Source: Chitinophagaceae bacterium (lineage in GTDB: Bacteria > Bacteroidota > Bacteroidia > Chitinophagales > Chitinophagaceae). From it: a stretch of DNA of 35,358 nucleotides. The notes below the pieces were generated by a model. The model saw only the letters and a list, made by a program, of their open reading frames with translations. It did not search any database and was not told the origin of the DNA. Shown piece by piece: positions 14,994 through 25,186 of the stretch. The translations under genes and the position numbers were made by a program. The DNA is taken from contig JACMJX010000347.1 in NCBI GenBank assembly GCA_014380425.1, positions 1 to 35,358 on the forward strand, written 5' to 3'. Numbering within the stretch: position 1 is the first letter of the stretch; each line of letters begins with the position of its first letter.

Positions 14994-15830
14994 TTATTGA
15001 TGATACTTAATGAGCCCCTCCATAGGATTCTTCAATATTGTGCCAAGCTCCAATTCATAACTATGACAAAGCTCCTTTACCACGTCCCGGAATCCAAAAG
15101 CTATGCTTCCGGTAAAATTAATGGGAAGACTCCAGCTTTCTGCGTATTTGCAGATGTGATGGAAAAAGAAATCATTCAATCCGTCTTCGATGATATTCTC
15201 TATCATATAATGGCCCCGGTTTTCTACTAAAAAAGTAGCAAAGGATGCCAGGTATCGATTCGGTAGCGCGTTTTTATAAACGTTGTCGAGAATATCCGTT
15301 AGGTTGGTATTAAACGATTCATTAAATCTAAATTTTAGATCTTCATCAAATGTATTGTACAGATAGTATTGCAGCACTTTTTTACCAAGGTAGGTACCGC
15401 TGCCTTCATCGCCCAGTACATAGCCCAGTCCAGGGCTGTTCTTCAGTATTTTCTTTCCGTTGAAATAACAGGAATTACTGCCCGTGCCGAGAATGCAGAT
15501 GATTCCCCTTGAGTTGCCGCTCAGCGCATGGCAGGCACCCAGCAGGTCGTGCTCCACATGCATTTTCGCGCCCTTGAATGTTGCCTTTAATGCTTTTTTA
15601 ATGATCAGGCGATTTTCGGTTGTACCGCAGCCGGTTCCATAGTAAAAGATTTCATCTATTTCGTAGTTCTTGATTTTGGGAAGCAAGTTAGCTTTTATCA
15701 GATCTATTATGGCAGCAGTATTGAGGAAATACGGGCTAATGCCCTGCGTGAAGATTGTTTTTTTCTTTCCGTTGTCCAAGATGCACCACTCACATTTAGT
15801 ACTGCCGCTGTCGGCAATCAATTTAGGCAT
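14994..15830 (-). CDS. BadF/BadG/BcrA/BcrD-type ATPase, probable N-acetylglucosamine kinase
   Basis: An ASKHA-fold kinase of 278 residues. The phosphate-1 motif LIADSGSTKCEWCILD is at the N-terminus, the phosphate-2 region is GIICILGTGSNSCYFNG (about residue 109), followed by GLGYVLGDEGSGTYLGKKVL, a motif typical of N-acetylglucosamine kinases of this family, and the adenosine region FTGSIAFGFRDVV near residue 240. It would phosphorylate an amino sugar, most likely GlcNAc from cell-wall recycling or chitin. It is first in a two-gene minus-strand unit and is divergent from the S41 protease gene. Confidence 0.85.
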   Translation of the reverse strand: MPKLIADSGSTKCEWCILDNGKKKTIFTQGISPYFLNTAAIIDLIKANLLPKIKNYEIDEIFYYGTGCGTTENRLIIKKALKATFKGAKMHVEHDLLGACHALSGNSRGIICILGTGSNSCYFNGKKILKNSPGLGYVLGDEGSGTYLGKKVLQYYLYNTFDEDLKFRFNESFNTNLTDILDNVYKNALPNRYLASFATFLVENRGHYMIENIIEDGLNDFFFHHICKYAESWSLPINFTGSIAFGFRDVVKELCHSYELELGTILKNPMEGLIKYHQ

Positions 15831-15928
15831 ATTTCGAGATTAGGTATTATAAATTATAATATAACGAAATTAGGAAAACCGGGTCACTCGTTATCTATAA
15901 TATTTAGCTTAATTTGCAGCATATAACT

Positions 15929-17515
15929 ATGCAACAGGAAAACAAGAAATTCCAGCCATGGCTTCCCCTGCTGTTTGCGCTGGTGCTGGTCGCGGGAATC
16001 TTTATTGGATATAAGCTGAGAGAGAACACAGGTGCCAGCTTTTTCAAGGCGGGCCGAAGAGCGCCTCTGCAAGAGGTGATCGACCTTGTCCGCATGAAAT
16101 ATGTCGACTCTGTAAATACCGATACACTCGCCGATATAGCTATTCAGGATATTCTTTTAAAGCTCGACCCGCATTCCATTTATATTCCACCGGTTGAACT
16201 ACCGGAAATGAACGAAGACCTGCAAGGCAATTTCCAGGGTATAGGCGTGGAGTTTCATATTTATAAAGACACGGTGAACGTAATAAACGTACTTGAAAAA
16301 GGACCCAGTGAGAAGGCAGGTTTGCAAGTAGGCGATCAGTTTATAAAGGTGGGAGATTCACTGGTAGCAGGTAATAAGATAACGGGGCCTCGTATCAAAA
16401 ACATGCTGCGAGGGCCGGGTAGTAGTATGGTAGAAGTAACATTACTTCGCGCGGGCAGGCAACAGAATTTCAGCATCCGTCGCGGGGTGATCCCTCTCCC
16501 CTCCCTAGACGCTTCCTACATGGTGGACGGGGTAACAGGCTTTATACGTCTCAATAAATTTTCGGAAAATACCTACGAAGAATTCATGCAGGCACTCGAA
16601 GACCTGCAGCGCAAAGGTATGAAGCAGTTGATCCTCGATCTTCGAGGAAATGGTGGTGGTATTCTTTCGGAAGCCGTAGATATTGCCGACGAATTTCTGG
16701 ATGAAGATAAACTCATTCTTTCTACTAAAGGCTCTCATGTGCCCATAATAGAATATAGAAGCAAAAGACCTGGCCTGTTTGAAAAAGGGCAACTAGCCGT
16801 ACTGATAGACGAGAGTTCTGCTTCTGCAAGCGAAATACTTGTGGGTGCTATTCAGGATTGGGACCGTGGCACTGTAATAGGCCGCCGGAGTTTTGGTAAG
16901 GGCTTGGTGCAGGAGCAATATGAATTAAACGACGGAGCGGCATTGCGCCTCACAGTAGCACGTTACTATACCCCCAGCGGCAGGAGTATTCAGAAGCCTT
17001 ATACCGGCAACGACCATTACGGTGATGATCTTATGGAGCGTTACGAACACGGAGAGCTGGTGAATGCAGACAGCAATAAGGTGATAACAGGCAAAGCTTT
17101 TAAAACCAGCAAGGGCAGAACGGTGTATGGAAGTGGCGGCATTATGCCAGATGTATTCGTGCCTTTCGATACTACGGCTTTTTCCAGTACGCTGGCGAAA
17201 GTATTTACATCGAATACACTCAGCAACTTCGTTTACAGGTATTACATCGTTCATAAAAACGAGCTAAAAACGTATAGTTCTGCAAGCACTTTTGCCGCTA
17301 ATTTTAGGAACGAGGGAGGAGTATGGAATGAATTCCTATCTTTTGCAGCGGCCGACAGCCTGAATCTTGGCGGGCTTCAGGAAAAGGAAAAACTGGTGGC
17401 ACAGCGCCGTCTCGAAGCCCTTCTCGCACGCCTGCCGTGGAGAACGCAGGGATTTTATGAAGTAATCAACAGAACCGACCCTGCGGTGCAGAAAGCACTG
17501 GAAGTGCTAAAATAG
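15929..17515 (+). CDS. S41 family C-terminal processing peptidase
   Basis: A periplasmic serine protease of 528 residues related to CtpA/Prc. It has an N-terminal membrane anchor (PWLPLLFALVLVAGIFIGYK), a region DLVRMKYVDSVNTDTLADIA, a PDZ domain around residues 80-165 (QGIGVEFHIYKDTVNVINVL, GPSEKAGLQVGDQFIKV), then the catalytic domain with LDLRGNGGGILSEAVDIA, the nucleophile Ser in DESSASASEILVGAIQDW and the general-base Lys in GRRSFGKGLVQEQYEL. A C-terminal extension of about 120 residues is usual for Bacteroidota members. I chose ATG 15929 over TTG 15914, as it puts a Lys-bearing tail before the anchor. It is convergent with tex, with 26 bases between stops. Confidence 0.95.
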   Translation: MQQENKKFQPWLPLLFALVLVAGIFIGYKLRENTGASFFKAGRRAPLQEVIDLVRMKYVDSVNTDTLADIAIQDILLKLDPHSIYIPPVELPEMNEDLQGNFQGIGVEFHIYKDTVNVINVLEKGPSEKAGLQVGDQFIKVGDSLVAGNKITGPRIKNMLRGPGSSMVEVTLLRAGRQQNFSIRRGVIPLPSLDASYMVDGVTGFIRLNKFSENTYEEFMQALEDLQRKGMKQLILDLRGNGGGILSEAVDIADEFLDEDKLILSTKGSHVPIIEYRSKRPGLFEKGQLAVLIDESSASASEILVGAIQDWDRGTVIGRRSFGKGLVQEQYELNDGAALRLTVARYYTPSGRSIQKPYTGNDHYGDDLMERYEHGELVNADSNKVITGKAFKTSKGRTVYGSGGIMPDVFVPFDTTAFSSTLAKVFTSNTLSNFVYRYYIVHKNELKTYSSASTFAANFRNEGGVWNEFLSFAAADSLNLGGLQEKEKLVAQRRLEALLARLPWRTQGFYEVINRTDPAVQKALEVLK

Positions 17516-17541
17516 TTATCCTGTTATATACCTGCTGATTC

Positions 17542-19800
17542 CTAATCGAACTTCTTTTTTAATTCCATCAGTTTAGCCTGGAAAGGATCGAGTTTTTCTG
17601 TCCCTTTTATGGAGTTTTTGTTACCTAGGGAGGCTCTAGCAGCGGCAGGGCCGGGAGCAGTTTTAGCCGCACCGCTATCCTTCATCGAAAGCGCAATCCT
17701 TTTCCTGTTTACATCTACTTCTGTAATGGTTACCATCACCTTCTGCTGCAGCTTCACCACCGCGTTGGGGTCAGAGATATACGTATTACTTAACTGCGAT
17801 ATATGAACAAGCCCGTCCTGCTTCACTCCTATATCCACAAAAGCTCCGAAATTGGTGATATTAGTAACAAGGCCTGCCACCCGCATGCCGACCTTGAGAT
17901 CTTCGATCGTCTTTATCGTATCATCAAAACGAAACTCCTCGATCTGATTACGGGGATCACGGCCTGGCTTTTCAAGTTCCTTCAATATATCTTCGATGGT
18001 AAACTCGCCAGCCGATCCTGTAATATACTTTTTGCGATCGATCTGTTTACGCAGTTCAGGTTTTTTAATAAGATCTTCCAGCGAGCAGTTCAGATCCTTT
18101 GCCATGTTCTCCACGATGCCATAGCTTTCGGGGTGTACTGCACTATTATCTAAAAGGTTTTGCGAGCCTTGTACCCGTAAAAAGCCTGCGCATTGCTCAA
18201 AAGTTTTAGGCCCCATCAGGCTTACTTTCTTTAGTTGCGACCGGGAAGTGAAACTACCGTAGGTAGATCGGTATTCTACAATGTTTTTAGCAAGTGTGCT
18301 GCTCAGTCCGCTGACATACATCAGCAAGTGCTTGCTAGCGGTATTCAGGTTCACACCCACATGGTTGACACAGCTTTCCACTACTTTATCGAGGCTCTCC
18401 CTCAATCTTGTCTGGTTCACATCGTGCTGGTACTGCCCGACACCGATCGACTTAGCGTCTATCTTTACCAGCTCGCTCAGCGGATCCAGGAGGCGTCGGC
18501 CAATACTTATTGCGCCCCGCACCGTTACATCTTCATTTGGGAACTCTTCTCGTGCCACCTCTGAAGCGGAGTAAATGGAAGCACCGCTTTCATTCACCTG
18601 GAAGATGCTTATTTTTCGACCGAAGTCGATACCCCTTACCAACTGCTCGGTTTCTCTCCCCGCCGTGCCATTGCCCACACCGATGGCTTCGATATCATAT
18701 TTATCCACCAGCAATTTTAGTTCGCTAATCGCTTCCAGCCTTTGATGGGCCGACAAGGTGTAAATAGTTGAATTGTATACAAAGTTACCCTGAGCGTCAA
18801 GGCATACCAGCTTGCATCCTGTTCTAAAACCCGGATCCAGGGCAAGAATTCTTTTAGAGCCTAATGGAGACGATAACAGCAACTGGCGGAGGTTCTCTGC
18901 AAATACTTTTATAGCATCCTCGTCTGCGGTACTTTTACTGATAAGCCTGAATTCGTTTTCAATGGAGGGCTTAAGCAGGCGCTCATAGCTATCTTCAATA
19001 GCCTTTTTTACTTCGAGTGACTGTGCGCCGGATGCTTTCACAAGTACCCTTTCCAGATCGCCCGTTGCCTGAAGTTTATCGATATCGATATCCATGATAA
19101 GAAACCCTTCTTTCTCGCCCCTTCTGATTGCTAGAAGGCGATGGGAAGGACATTGGCGCAAGGGCTCACTGAATTCAAAATAATCCCTGTACTTTTGAGC
19201 ATCGGCTTCTTCTTTTTTGCTGCTTAAAACTTTTGAATAAAGAACCGCTGTTTCCTGAAACAGTTGTCTCAATTTATTTCTTGCTTGTTCATTCTCCGAG
19301 ATCCATTCTGCCATAATATCCCGTGCTCCATGGAGGGCTTCCTTAACATCTTTCACGTCTTCTTTCAGGTAGCTTTTCGCCTCTTCCTCGGGCTCCCCTC
19401 CCTGCTGTGCGAAGATCCATTTCGCCAGAGGTTCGAGTCCTTTTTCTATAGCGGTGGTGGCCCTCGTCTTCCTTTTTGGTTTGTAGGGAAGATAGATATC
19501 TTCTAACTCGGTAGCATCGTAGCCATCGATAATCCTGCTTTTTAACTCAGGGGTCAGTTTACCTAATGCCTCGATGGTTTTGAGAACCGTTTCTTTTCGT
19601 TTGTCAAGTTCTACGAAATATCCGATCTGCTCGATGACCTCATTAATTTGTACTTCGTTCATATTTCCGGTAGCTTCCTTGCGATAACGGGCTATAAACG
19701 GTATTGTAGATCCCTCTGCATGAAGGGTATTTATATTACTGATCTGTTTTAGGGTAAAACCTAGTTTTTCACCTATTTTCTGGATGTATCTCTGTTCCAT
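17542..19800 (-). CDS. tex: Tex family RNA-binding transcription accessory protein
   Basis: A 752-residue Tex protein, a nucleic-acid-binding factor linked to transcription and RNA metabolism. The order is that of the family: N-terminal helical part with STIPFIARYRKEATGNMNEV, DIYLPYKPKRKTRATTA, a YqgF-like RNase H fold (ILALDPGFRTGCKLVCLD near residue 320, then AIGVGNGTAGRETE), ISIGRRLLDPLSELVKIDAK, helix-hairpin-helix segments (NTASKHLLMYVSGLSSTLAK) and a C-terminal S1 domain (GLVTNITNFGAFVDIGVKQD, then GLVHISQLS) with a basic tail. I start at ATG 19800 (MEQRYIQKIG) rather than at a longer frame from 19863, since family members begin near that helix. Confidence 0.95.
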   Translation of the reverse strand: MEQRYIQKIGEKLGFTLKQISNINTLHAEGSTIPFIARYRKEATGNMNEVQINEVIEQIGYFVELDKRKETVLKTIEALGKLTPELKSRIIDGYDATELEDIYLPYKPKRKTRATTAIEKGLEPLAKWIFAQQGGEPEEEAKSYLKEDVKDVKEALHGARDIMAEWISENEQARNKLRQLFQETAVLYSKVLSSKKEEADAQKYRDYFEFSEPLRQCPSHRLLAIRRGEKEGFLIMDIDIDKLQATGDLERVLVKASGAQSLEVKKAIEDSYERLLKPSIENEFRLISKSTADEDAIKVFAENLRQLLLSSPLGSKRILALDPGFRTGCKLVCLDAQGNFVYNSTIYTLSAHQRLEAISELKLLVDKYDIEAIGVGNGTAGRETEQLVRGIDFGRKISIFQVNESGASIYSASEVAREEFPNEDVTVRGAISIGRRLLDPLSELVKIDAKSIGVGQYQHDVNQTRLRESLDKVVESCVNHVGVNLNTASKHLLMYVSGLSSTLAKNIVEYRSTYGSFTSRSQLKKVSLMGPKTFEQCAGFLRVQGSQNLLDNSAVHPESYGIVENMAKDLNCSLEDLIKKPELRKQIDRKKYITGSAGEFTIEDILKELEKPGRDPRNQIEEFRFDDTIKTIEDLKVGMRVAGLVTNITNFGAFVDIGVKQDGLVHISQLSNTYISDPNAVVKLQQKVMVTITEVDVNRKRIALSMKDSGAAKTAPGPAAARASLGNKNSIKGTEKLDPFQAKLMELKKKFD

Positions 19801-19966
19801 GTAATGAATTGGGGCAGTAAAAGTAAAGGAAGGATCGGAAGAAAAAACTTTGTTTATCAACACTTGATTATAAGGAGACCCTGAAAAGGGGCGGAATTCT
19901 GATCCGGTATTATGAAATGCTGAAAAATCCTGCTATTTTGTAGGCAGAATCAACCCTTTACCGGAA

Positions 19967-22900
19967 ATGAACCCAAAAACCCTGATGGCCTTGTGCCTTT
20001 TCCTCAGCACTCTGTCATCTTTTGCACAGGATAAGAATCCTCTGATCAATTCAGGCGAACTTATAAAGAAAGGTGTAGCATTACATGACGAAGGCAAGTA
20101 TAAAGAAGCGCTGGAACTTTATAACAAAATAGAATTCAGCGATACCAATTATGTGCGCGCTCTGTATGAAAGAGCTATGACCTGCGAAGCCGACAGTCAG
20201 TTTCAGGAAGCGTTGGCAACTTGTGAGGAGGCGATGCTATTAGCCGAAGACAAAGAACTAGAACCATTGCTCTATACTGCTTATGGCAGCATACTGGACA
20301 ATCTGGATCAAAAAGAGCGGGCACTGAAAGTGCTTGACTCCGCAATCGTAAAATATCCGGCATACATTAACTTCTATATTAACAAAGCCACCACATTTAT
20401 AAGAATGGAACGGTTTGCGGATGCTGAGAAAGTATTGCAGGAGGCAGTACTGATTGAACCTACTTCCAGCACTGCCCATTTTAAGCTCGGTATTGCCAGT
20501 ATGCAGCAGGGTAAGTCGGTTCAGGCTTTCCTGGCATTCATGACAAGCCTTCTAATACGCCCAGAAGGCAAATACAATAAAAGCTGTATAACGTTGCTTA
20601 ATTCTATTTCTAAAAGCCAGGATGGCATTCTGGAGTTTATCAAAGCAAGAAAAGAATCAATGCCCGAAAGTTTTGTACTGGTAGAACAGATTGTACTTTC
20701 CAAGATAGCGCTTGACCCTAAATACAAATCGCTCATCAGGCTCGACGATCCTATCAGCCGGCAACTTCAGGTAATCCTTGAAAAGATCGAGTTTGACCAG
20801 GATGACAAGGACTTTTATATGCAATACTACGTGCCTCTTTACAAAAAGTTTTTTAAAGATGGCAAATTTGAAATACTCGTAAATCACTCATTTGCCGGTA
20901 CGAATATTTCTTCCATCGTTTCCTATGTAAAAAAGAACAAGAAGGAAGAAGAGGCATTGGTGAATGAAGCAGTAGCTTATTTTGCGCTGATACGATCTAC
21001 CCGCGAAGTACTCTTTAATGCCCGTAAGGCAGAAGGAATTATCTACCACTACCTCGAAGGATCTCTCTTTGGAAAGGGCGTTAGTACCAATGGAGGCAAA
21101 ACTATTACTGGCTCCTGGGTCTTCTACTATCCTGAGGGCAGTACAAAAGCAATTGGAGCATTCGATAGCCAGGGCGAGAAACAAGGTGTTTGGAAATACT
21201 ATCATTTTAATGGACAGCTCCGCGGGCATGAGTCCTATAAGAATGGTAAGCAGGAAGGGGAGGAGCGTTTCTACTACAATAACGGCAACCTTGCATCGCA
21301 CTGCTCCTACACTGCAGGAGAAGCGGAGGGCGTCAATACCAGGTATTTTAGAATGGGAGGAGTAAATATTACCGAGTTCTATACACATAACAAGTTGAAT
21401 GGAGTGCGAAAAACATTTTATAAGACAGGAGGGCTAAGGACTGTAGAAAACTATGTGAATGATGTGCTGAATGGAACCACAAGCTTATATTATGAAAACG
21501 GAAAACTGGAAAGAGAAGGCATTTATTCTAAAGGCAAATTGAACGGGCCGTATAGATGGCATCATGTAAATGGCAAGCTGGCAGGCGAAGGCAGCTATAC
21601 TGACAATGAGCAGTCAGGCACCTGGAAAAGATATCATGCAAACGGCCAGCTAAAAAGCATTGAGAACTATGCAAATGGCAAGCTGGAGGGAGAATACAGT
21701 GAATATCATCAAAACGGACAGCTATTTACCAAATACCTAAACCGGAAAGGAAAAACAAGCGGCGAAGTAAGTTACTATGCCGAAGATGGAAAGCTCTATT
21801 CCATATTGATCTTTGAAAACGACAAATTGAAGACCAGTAAGTATTTCGACAAGACGGGCAAGCAGATCAGCATATCTGAAACCGAGGGCCGGAAATTACA
21901 GCAGGAGAACTACGATGCAGAAGGATTCAGGTGGAGATCGGCGCTTTATAATGAAAAGGGAAATCTGGACGGCACCTGTAGCTACTATTTCAGTTCGGGA
22001 ACATTGAGAAAAACAGAAACACTCTTTAATGGAGTGGAGACTGGTTCATCCGTAACATATTACCCAAACAAGAAGAAAAGCTACGAAATGAATCTTAAGG
22101 AAGGTAAAAAAGACGGTTATTATATCTCCTACTATATTCATGGGGCTAAAGAGTATGAAGGCTGGTACCAGGAGGACGAATCTGAAGGTACGTGGTTGTT
22201 TTACAACGCACGTGGTAACATGTCAGAAAAGCGGTATTACCGGAATGATGATCTGGATGGCATTAAAACATCCTACTTTCCGAATGGAAAAGTAAACTCT
22301 GAAGCACGATACGAAATGGGATATCTAAGGAGTGTAACCCAGTACGATACTACGGGGAAAGTAAGTAATCATGTAAGTTTACAGAATGGGAAAGGCGCTT
22401 ATAAAATGCTGCACCTGAATGGAAAAACACGCTTTGAAGGAGCTTACGTAAATGGCAATCTACATGGCATTTTCAACTACTATTTCTTTGACGGAAGCCT
22501 GGAGACAAAAGGATTCTATAAGTATGGTTTGATGGACAGCACCTACCGGGATTACTATTATGGCAACATTCTTCATATAGAAGGCCGCTATGAACTGGGC
22601 GACAAAGCAGGCACCTGGAAATACTACACCAAAGGTGGAAAGCTTAGCTACACCGAAGACTTCGAGAATGGGCAACTGCATGGAAAAAGGGTTTATTACT
22701 ATCTTAATGGAAAGATCGATACGGAATCATGCTATGAGAATGGAACCTTACACGGGCTTCACAAGAAGTACACAGAAGATGGTATCCTGATTTTTCAGCT
22801 ACGGTACCACGACGGAGATTATAAAGGGTATAGCTATCTCGATAAGAATAGCCAACCGGTACCGGAGATCCCGATATTGGGATCGACTGCGAAGATCAAG

Positions 22901-23263
22901 ACGCTCTTCCCTAATGGCAATACGTCGGCTGTTTTCGAGTATGTAGACGGTAAGATGGTGGGGCCTGACAACCATTATCATGTAAATGGCAAGCTCTCGA
23001 TGGAGAGCACAGAAGTTTATGGCAGTACCGAGGGCGCATTAAAACGTTATCATCCCGATGGCACATTGGAAGCGGAATTTAATTACCTGCATGATAATCT
23101 TGACGGCAGGTTTGTGCTGAAAACAGATAAAGGGGTGGTAGAGGAAGAAGGCAACTATTATAACGGCGAGCCTCATGGCGCTTTTAAATATTACGATGCC
23201 CAAGGCAAACTAAAAGAAACACATATTTATTACTATGGAGCATTACTAGATGTGAAAAAATGA
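19967..23263 (+). CDS. Large secreted TPR and MORN-type repeat protein
   Basis: A 1098-residue protein with a signal peptide (MNPKTLMALCLFLSTLSSFA, then Q). Residues about 30-210 are about five TPR repeats (GVALHDEGKYKEALELYNKI, AHFKLGIASMQQGKSVQAFL). From about residue 370 to the end run some 26 repeats of 23-24 residues of the MORN_2/YwqK type, with the core G-x-W-x-x-Y-x-x-N-G-x-L-x-x-E-x-x-Y-x-x-G-x-x-x (clear copies: GVWKYYHFNGQL, GTWKRYHANGQL, GTWKYYTKGGKL). The YwqK label 'antitoxin' in databases is a repeat-family name and says nothing about function here. It is likely exported to the periplasm or outer-membrane face as a scaffold. Its stop overlaps the next gene by 4 bases (ATGA). 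Confidence 0.9.
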   Translation: MNPKTLMALCLFLSTLSSFAQDKNPLINSGELIKKGVALHDEGKYKEALELYNKIEFSDTNYVRALYERAMTCEADSQFQEALATCEEAMLLAEDKELEPLLYTAYGSILDNLDQKERALKVLDSAIVKYPAYINFYINKATTFIRMERFADAEKVLQEAVLIEPTSSTAHFKLGIASMQQGKSVQAFLAFMTSLLIRPEGKYNKSCITLLNSISKSQDGILEFIKARKESMPESFVLVEQIVLSKIALDPKYKSLIRLDDPISRQLQVILEKIEFDQDDKDFYMQYYVPLYKKFFKDGKFEILVNHSFAGTNISSIVSYVKKNKKEEEALVNEAVAYFALIRSTREVLFNARKAEGIIYHYLEGSLFGKGVSTNGGKTITGSWVFYYPEGSTKAIGAFDSQGEKQGVWKYYHFNGQLRGHESYKNGKQEGEERFYYNNGNLASHCSYTAGEAEGVNTRYFRMGGVNITEFYTHNKLNGVRKTFYKTGGLRTVENYVNDVLNGTTSLYYENGKLEREGIYSKGKLNGPYRWHHVNGKLAGEGSYTDNEQSGTWKRYHANGQLKSIENYANGKLEGEYSEYHQNGQLFTKYLNRKGKTSGEVSYYAEDGKLYSILIFENDKLKTSKYFDKTGKQISISETEGRKLQQENYDAEGFRWRSALYNEKGNLDGTCSYYFSSGTLRKTETLFNGVETGSSVTYYPNKKKSYEMNLKEGKKDGYYISYYIHGAKEYEGWYQEDESEGTWLFYNARGNMSEKRYYRNDDLDGIKTSYFPNGKVNSEARYEMGYLRSVTQYDTTGKVSNHVSLQNGKGAYKMLHLNGKTRFEGAYVNGNLHGIFNYYFFDGSLETKGFYKYGLMDSTYRDYYYGNILHIEGRYELGDKAGTWKYYTKGGKLSYTEDFENGQLHGKRVYYYLNGKIDTESCYENGTLHGLHKKYTEDGILIFQLRYHDGDYKGYSYLDKNSQPVPEIPILGSTAKIKTLFPNGNTSAVFEYVDGKMVGPDNHYHVNGKLSMESTEVYGSTEGALKRYHPDGTLEAEFNYLHDNLDGRFVLKTDKGVVEEEGNYYNGEPHGAFKYYDAQGKLKETHIYYYGALLDVKK

Positions 23264-25182
23264 GAACAATAACACTTATACAAAACCTGGTAGGCTGCCT
23301 ATTGACAGTGGCCCCCATATTACTGCAAGCACAAACTGCCGAGCAGCTCAAAGCGCGCTACCCGGGAGATGTGGCCGTAGTGCTGAAATCAGCGCTGCAC
23401 TACAAAATCGTGGTTAAAAACGGACAACCTGAAATAGAAAGTAAAGAAACACAAAAGATTCTTTACCTGTCAGACAATGCCGGCGCATATATGAGTCGTT
23501 ATGGCTTCTCGCACAGCAGCTTTCACGAATTGCGGGAATATCAGGCTTATACTCAAACAAAAGCAGATAAAAAAGTAAAGGTGACTGACTTTACTACAAG
23601 CAGTAAAACATCGGGTGGCGTGTTTTATGACGATATTAAGGAGACAAAGTTCGACTTTCCATCGATAACCGAAGGAGCTACCGGAAACCTGGAAATCTCC
23701 ATCGCGCATAAAAAGCCTTATCTGTTGTCGCCCTATTACTTTTCCCGTTTTATACCTGTAGTGAACAGCGAACTGAAAATCACTTTCCCCAGAACTATGG
23801 GTATAAAATATGTGCTGAAAGGAATAGATACCAGCTTTATAAAAGTGAGTCTGGAAGAGAAGCGGGATAATTATATTTACACATTTCATGTAAAGGATCT
23901 TCCTGCGGAGCTTTCTTATCCCGATGCACCCGACAATTCATGGTATTCACCCCATGTAGTCTTTTATATAGATCATTATAAAAATGAACAAGGAGAAACA
24001 GTCAACTACCTATCCAATGTAAATGACCTCTATAAACTAAATAGCAGTTTTATAAAAGATCTGAGTAAAGAGGCAGGCCCCGATCTAAGGCGTATTGTGG
24101 ATTCCCTGACGGGTAGTTTGAAATTACCAGAAGAAAAAGCAAAACGCATTTACAGTTGGGTACAGGAACATATCAAATATGTGGCTTTTGAAGACGGCAT
24201 GGAAGGCTTTATACCAAGAGATGCCAACTTTGTATGCAGCCGTCGCTTTGGAGACTGTAAAGACATGAGCAGTATACTTACCCTGATGCTTAATACAGCA
24301 GGAGTTCCAGCCTATCACACCTGGATCGGCACCCGGGATCTCCCCTATACATACAGCGAAACTCCCCTTCCGATAGTAGACAATCATATGATCTGTGCAG
24401 TTCAGCTAAACGGCCATTTCGTCTTCCTTGATGGTACAGACGCTGATTGCACTTTTGGCATGCCATCGCAAGGTATTCAAGACAAGGAAGCACTGATTTC
24501 CATCAGCCCTGCGGAATACAAAATAGTACGGGTACCCGTGCCATCGAAAGAAGCTAATTACACCACCGATTCTACTTTTCTTGAACTTACCAATGAGGGA
24601 TTAAAAGGATCTATCAGCAGACGCCTAAAAGGCTATCCTGCCATGCAAACCCATAGCCTGGTGAATTACACTAATGACAGAGATCGCGAGAAATACTTAA
24701 AAAACAAGCTAAGCCGCGGCTCCAATAAATTTCAACTGCTGAATTTTACAACAGGTGATGCCTTTAACAAAAACGAAGCGCATTTGTCAGCCAGCTTTTC
24801 GCTGCAGGACTATGCCAGAAAAGCCGATGATGAGTGGTATCTTAATCTGAACCTCTTTAAGTTCTATGAACACGAGGAAATAGACATTCCGAAACGTACC
24901 ATGCCCATCGAATTCGGTTATCTTTTCAGCAGCCGGTTCGTTACTGTTCTTAAAATTCCGGAAGGGTATAAGGTAAGCTATCTACCGAAAGGTAAATCCT
25001 TTCACAATAAGGTATGGGGCTTCGATATCAGTTATGAACAGAAAGGTAATACCATTGTTCTTACTCAGCAATTCGATAACGATCATCTGATATTATACAA
25101 AGATCAGTTTGAAGCTTGGAATGAGGTGCTTCGTCATCTTTTTCCCCTTTATAAGGAATCCATCAGCTTATCCAAAAAATAG
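23260..25182 (+). CDS. DUF3857/transglutaminase-like secreted protein, catalytic triad present
   Basis: A 640-residue exported protein (signal peptide ending near LLQAQTAEQ). The N-terminal half is a DUF3857-like beta-rich domain (about 60-270). The middle is a transglutaminase-like cysteine-protease fold: AKRIYSWVQEHIKYVAFEDG, RRFGDCKDMSSILTLMLNTA with the Cys at about 326, the His in VDNHMICAVQLNG at about 373, and the Asp in FVFLDGTDADCTFG at about 388. A C-terminal beta domain follows. So this copy keeps Cys-His-Asp. Its ATG overlaps the stop of the MORN protein, and the related next gene starts 4 bases after it. Substrate and reaction (transglutamination or peptide hydrolysis) are unknown. 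Confidence 0.88.
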   Translation: MRTITLIQNLVGCLLTVAPILLQAQTAEQLKARYPGDVAVVLKSALHYKIVVKNGQPEIESKETQKILYLSDNAGAYMSRYGFSHSSFHELREYQAYTQTKADKKVKVTDFTTSSKTSGGVFYDDIKETKFDFPSITEGATGNLEISIAHKKPYLLSPYYFSRFIPVVNSELKITFPRTMGIKYVLKGIDTSFIKVSLEEKRDNYIYTFHVKDLPAELSYPDAPDNSWYSPHVVFYIDHYKNEQGETVNYLSNVNDLYKLNSSFIKDLSKEAGPDLRRIVDSLTGSLKLPEEKAKRIYSWVQEHIKYVAFEDGMEGFIPRDANFVCSRRFGDCKDMSSILTLMLNTAGVPAYHTWIGTRDLPYTYSETPLPIVDNHMICAVQLNGHFVFLDGTDADCTFGMPSQGIQDKEALISISPAEYKIVRVPVPSKEANYTTDSTFLELTNEGLKGSISRRLKGYPAMQTHSLVNYTNDRDREKYLKNKLSRGSNKFQLLNFTTGDAFNKNEAHLSASFSLQDYARKADDEWYLNLNLFKFYEHEEIDIPKRTMPIEFGYLFSSRFVTVLKIPEGYKVSYLPKGKSFHNKVWGFDISYEQKGNTIVLTQQFDNDHLILYKDQFEAWNEVLRHLFPLYKESISLSKK

Positions 25183-25186
25183 AATA

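Noticed and set aside
21018-21365. 115-codon plus-strand frame inside the MORN gene
   Set aside because: Shadow of the repeat-encoding frame; the main frame keeps the repeat pattern throughout this region.
19967-23263. MORN/YwqK repeats as a toxin-antitoxin system
   Set aside because: The antitoxin label belongs to a repeat family name. No toxin-like small gene is adjacent, and the protein is an exported repeat scaffold.
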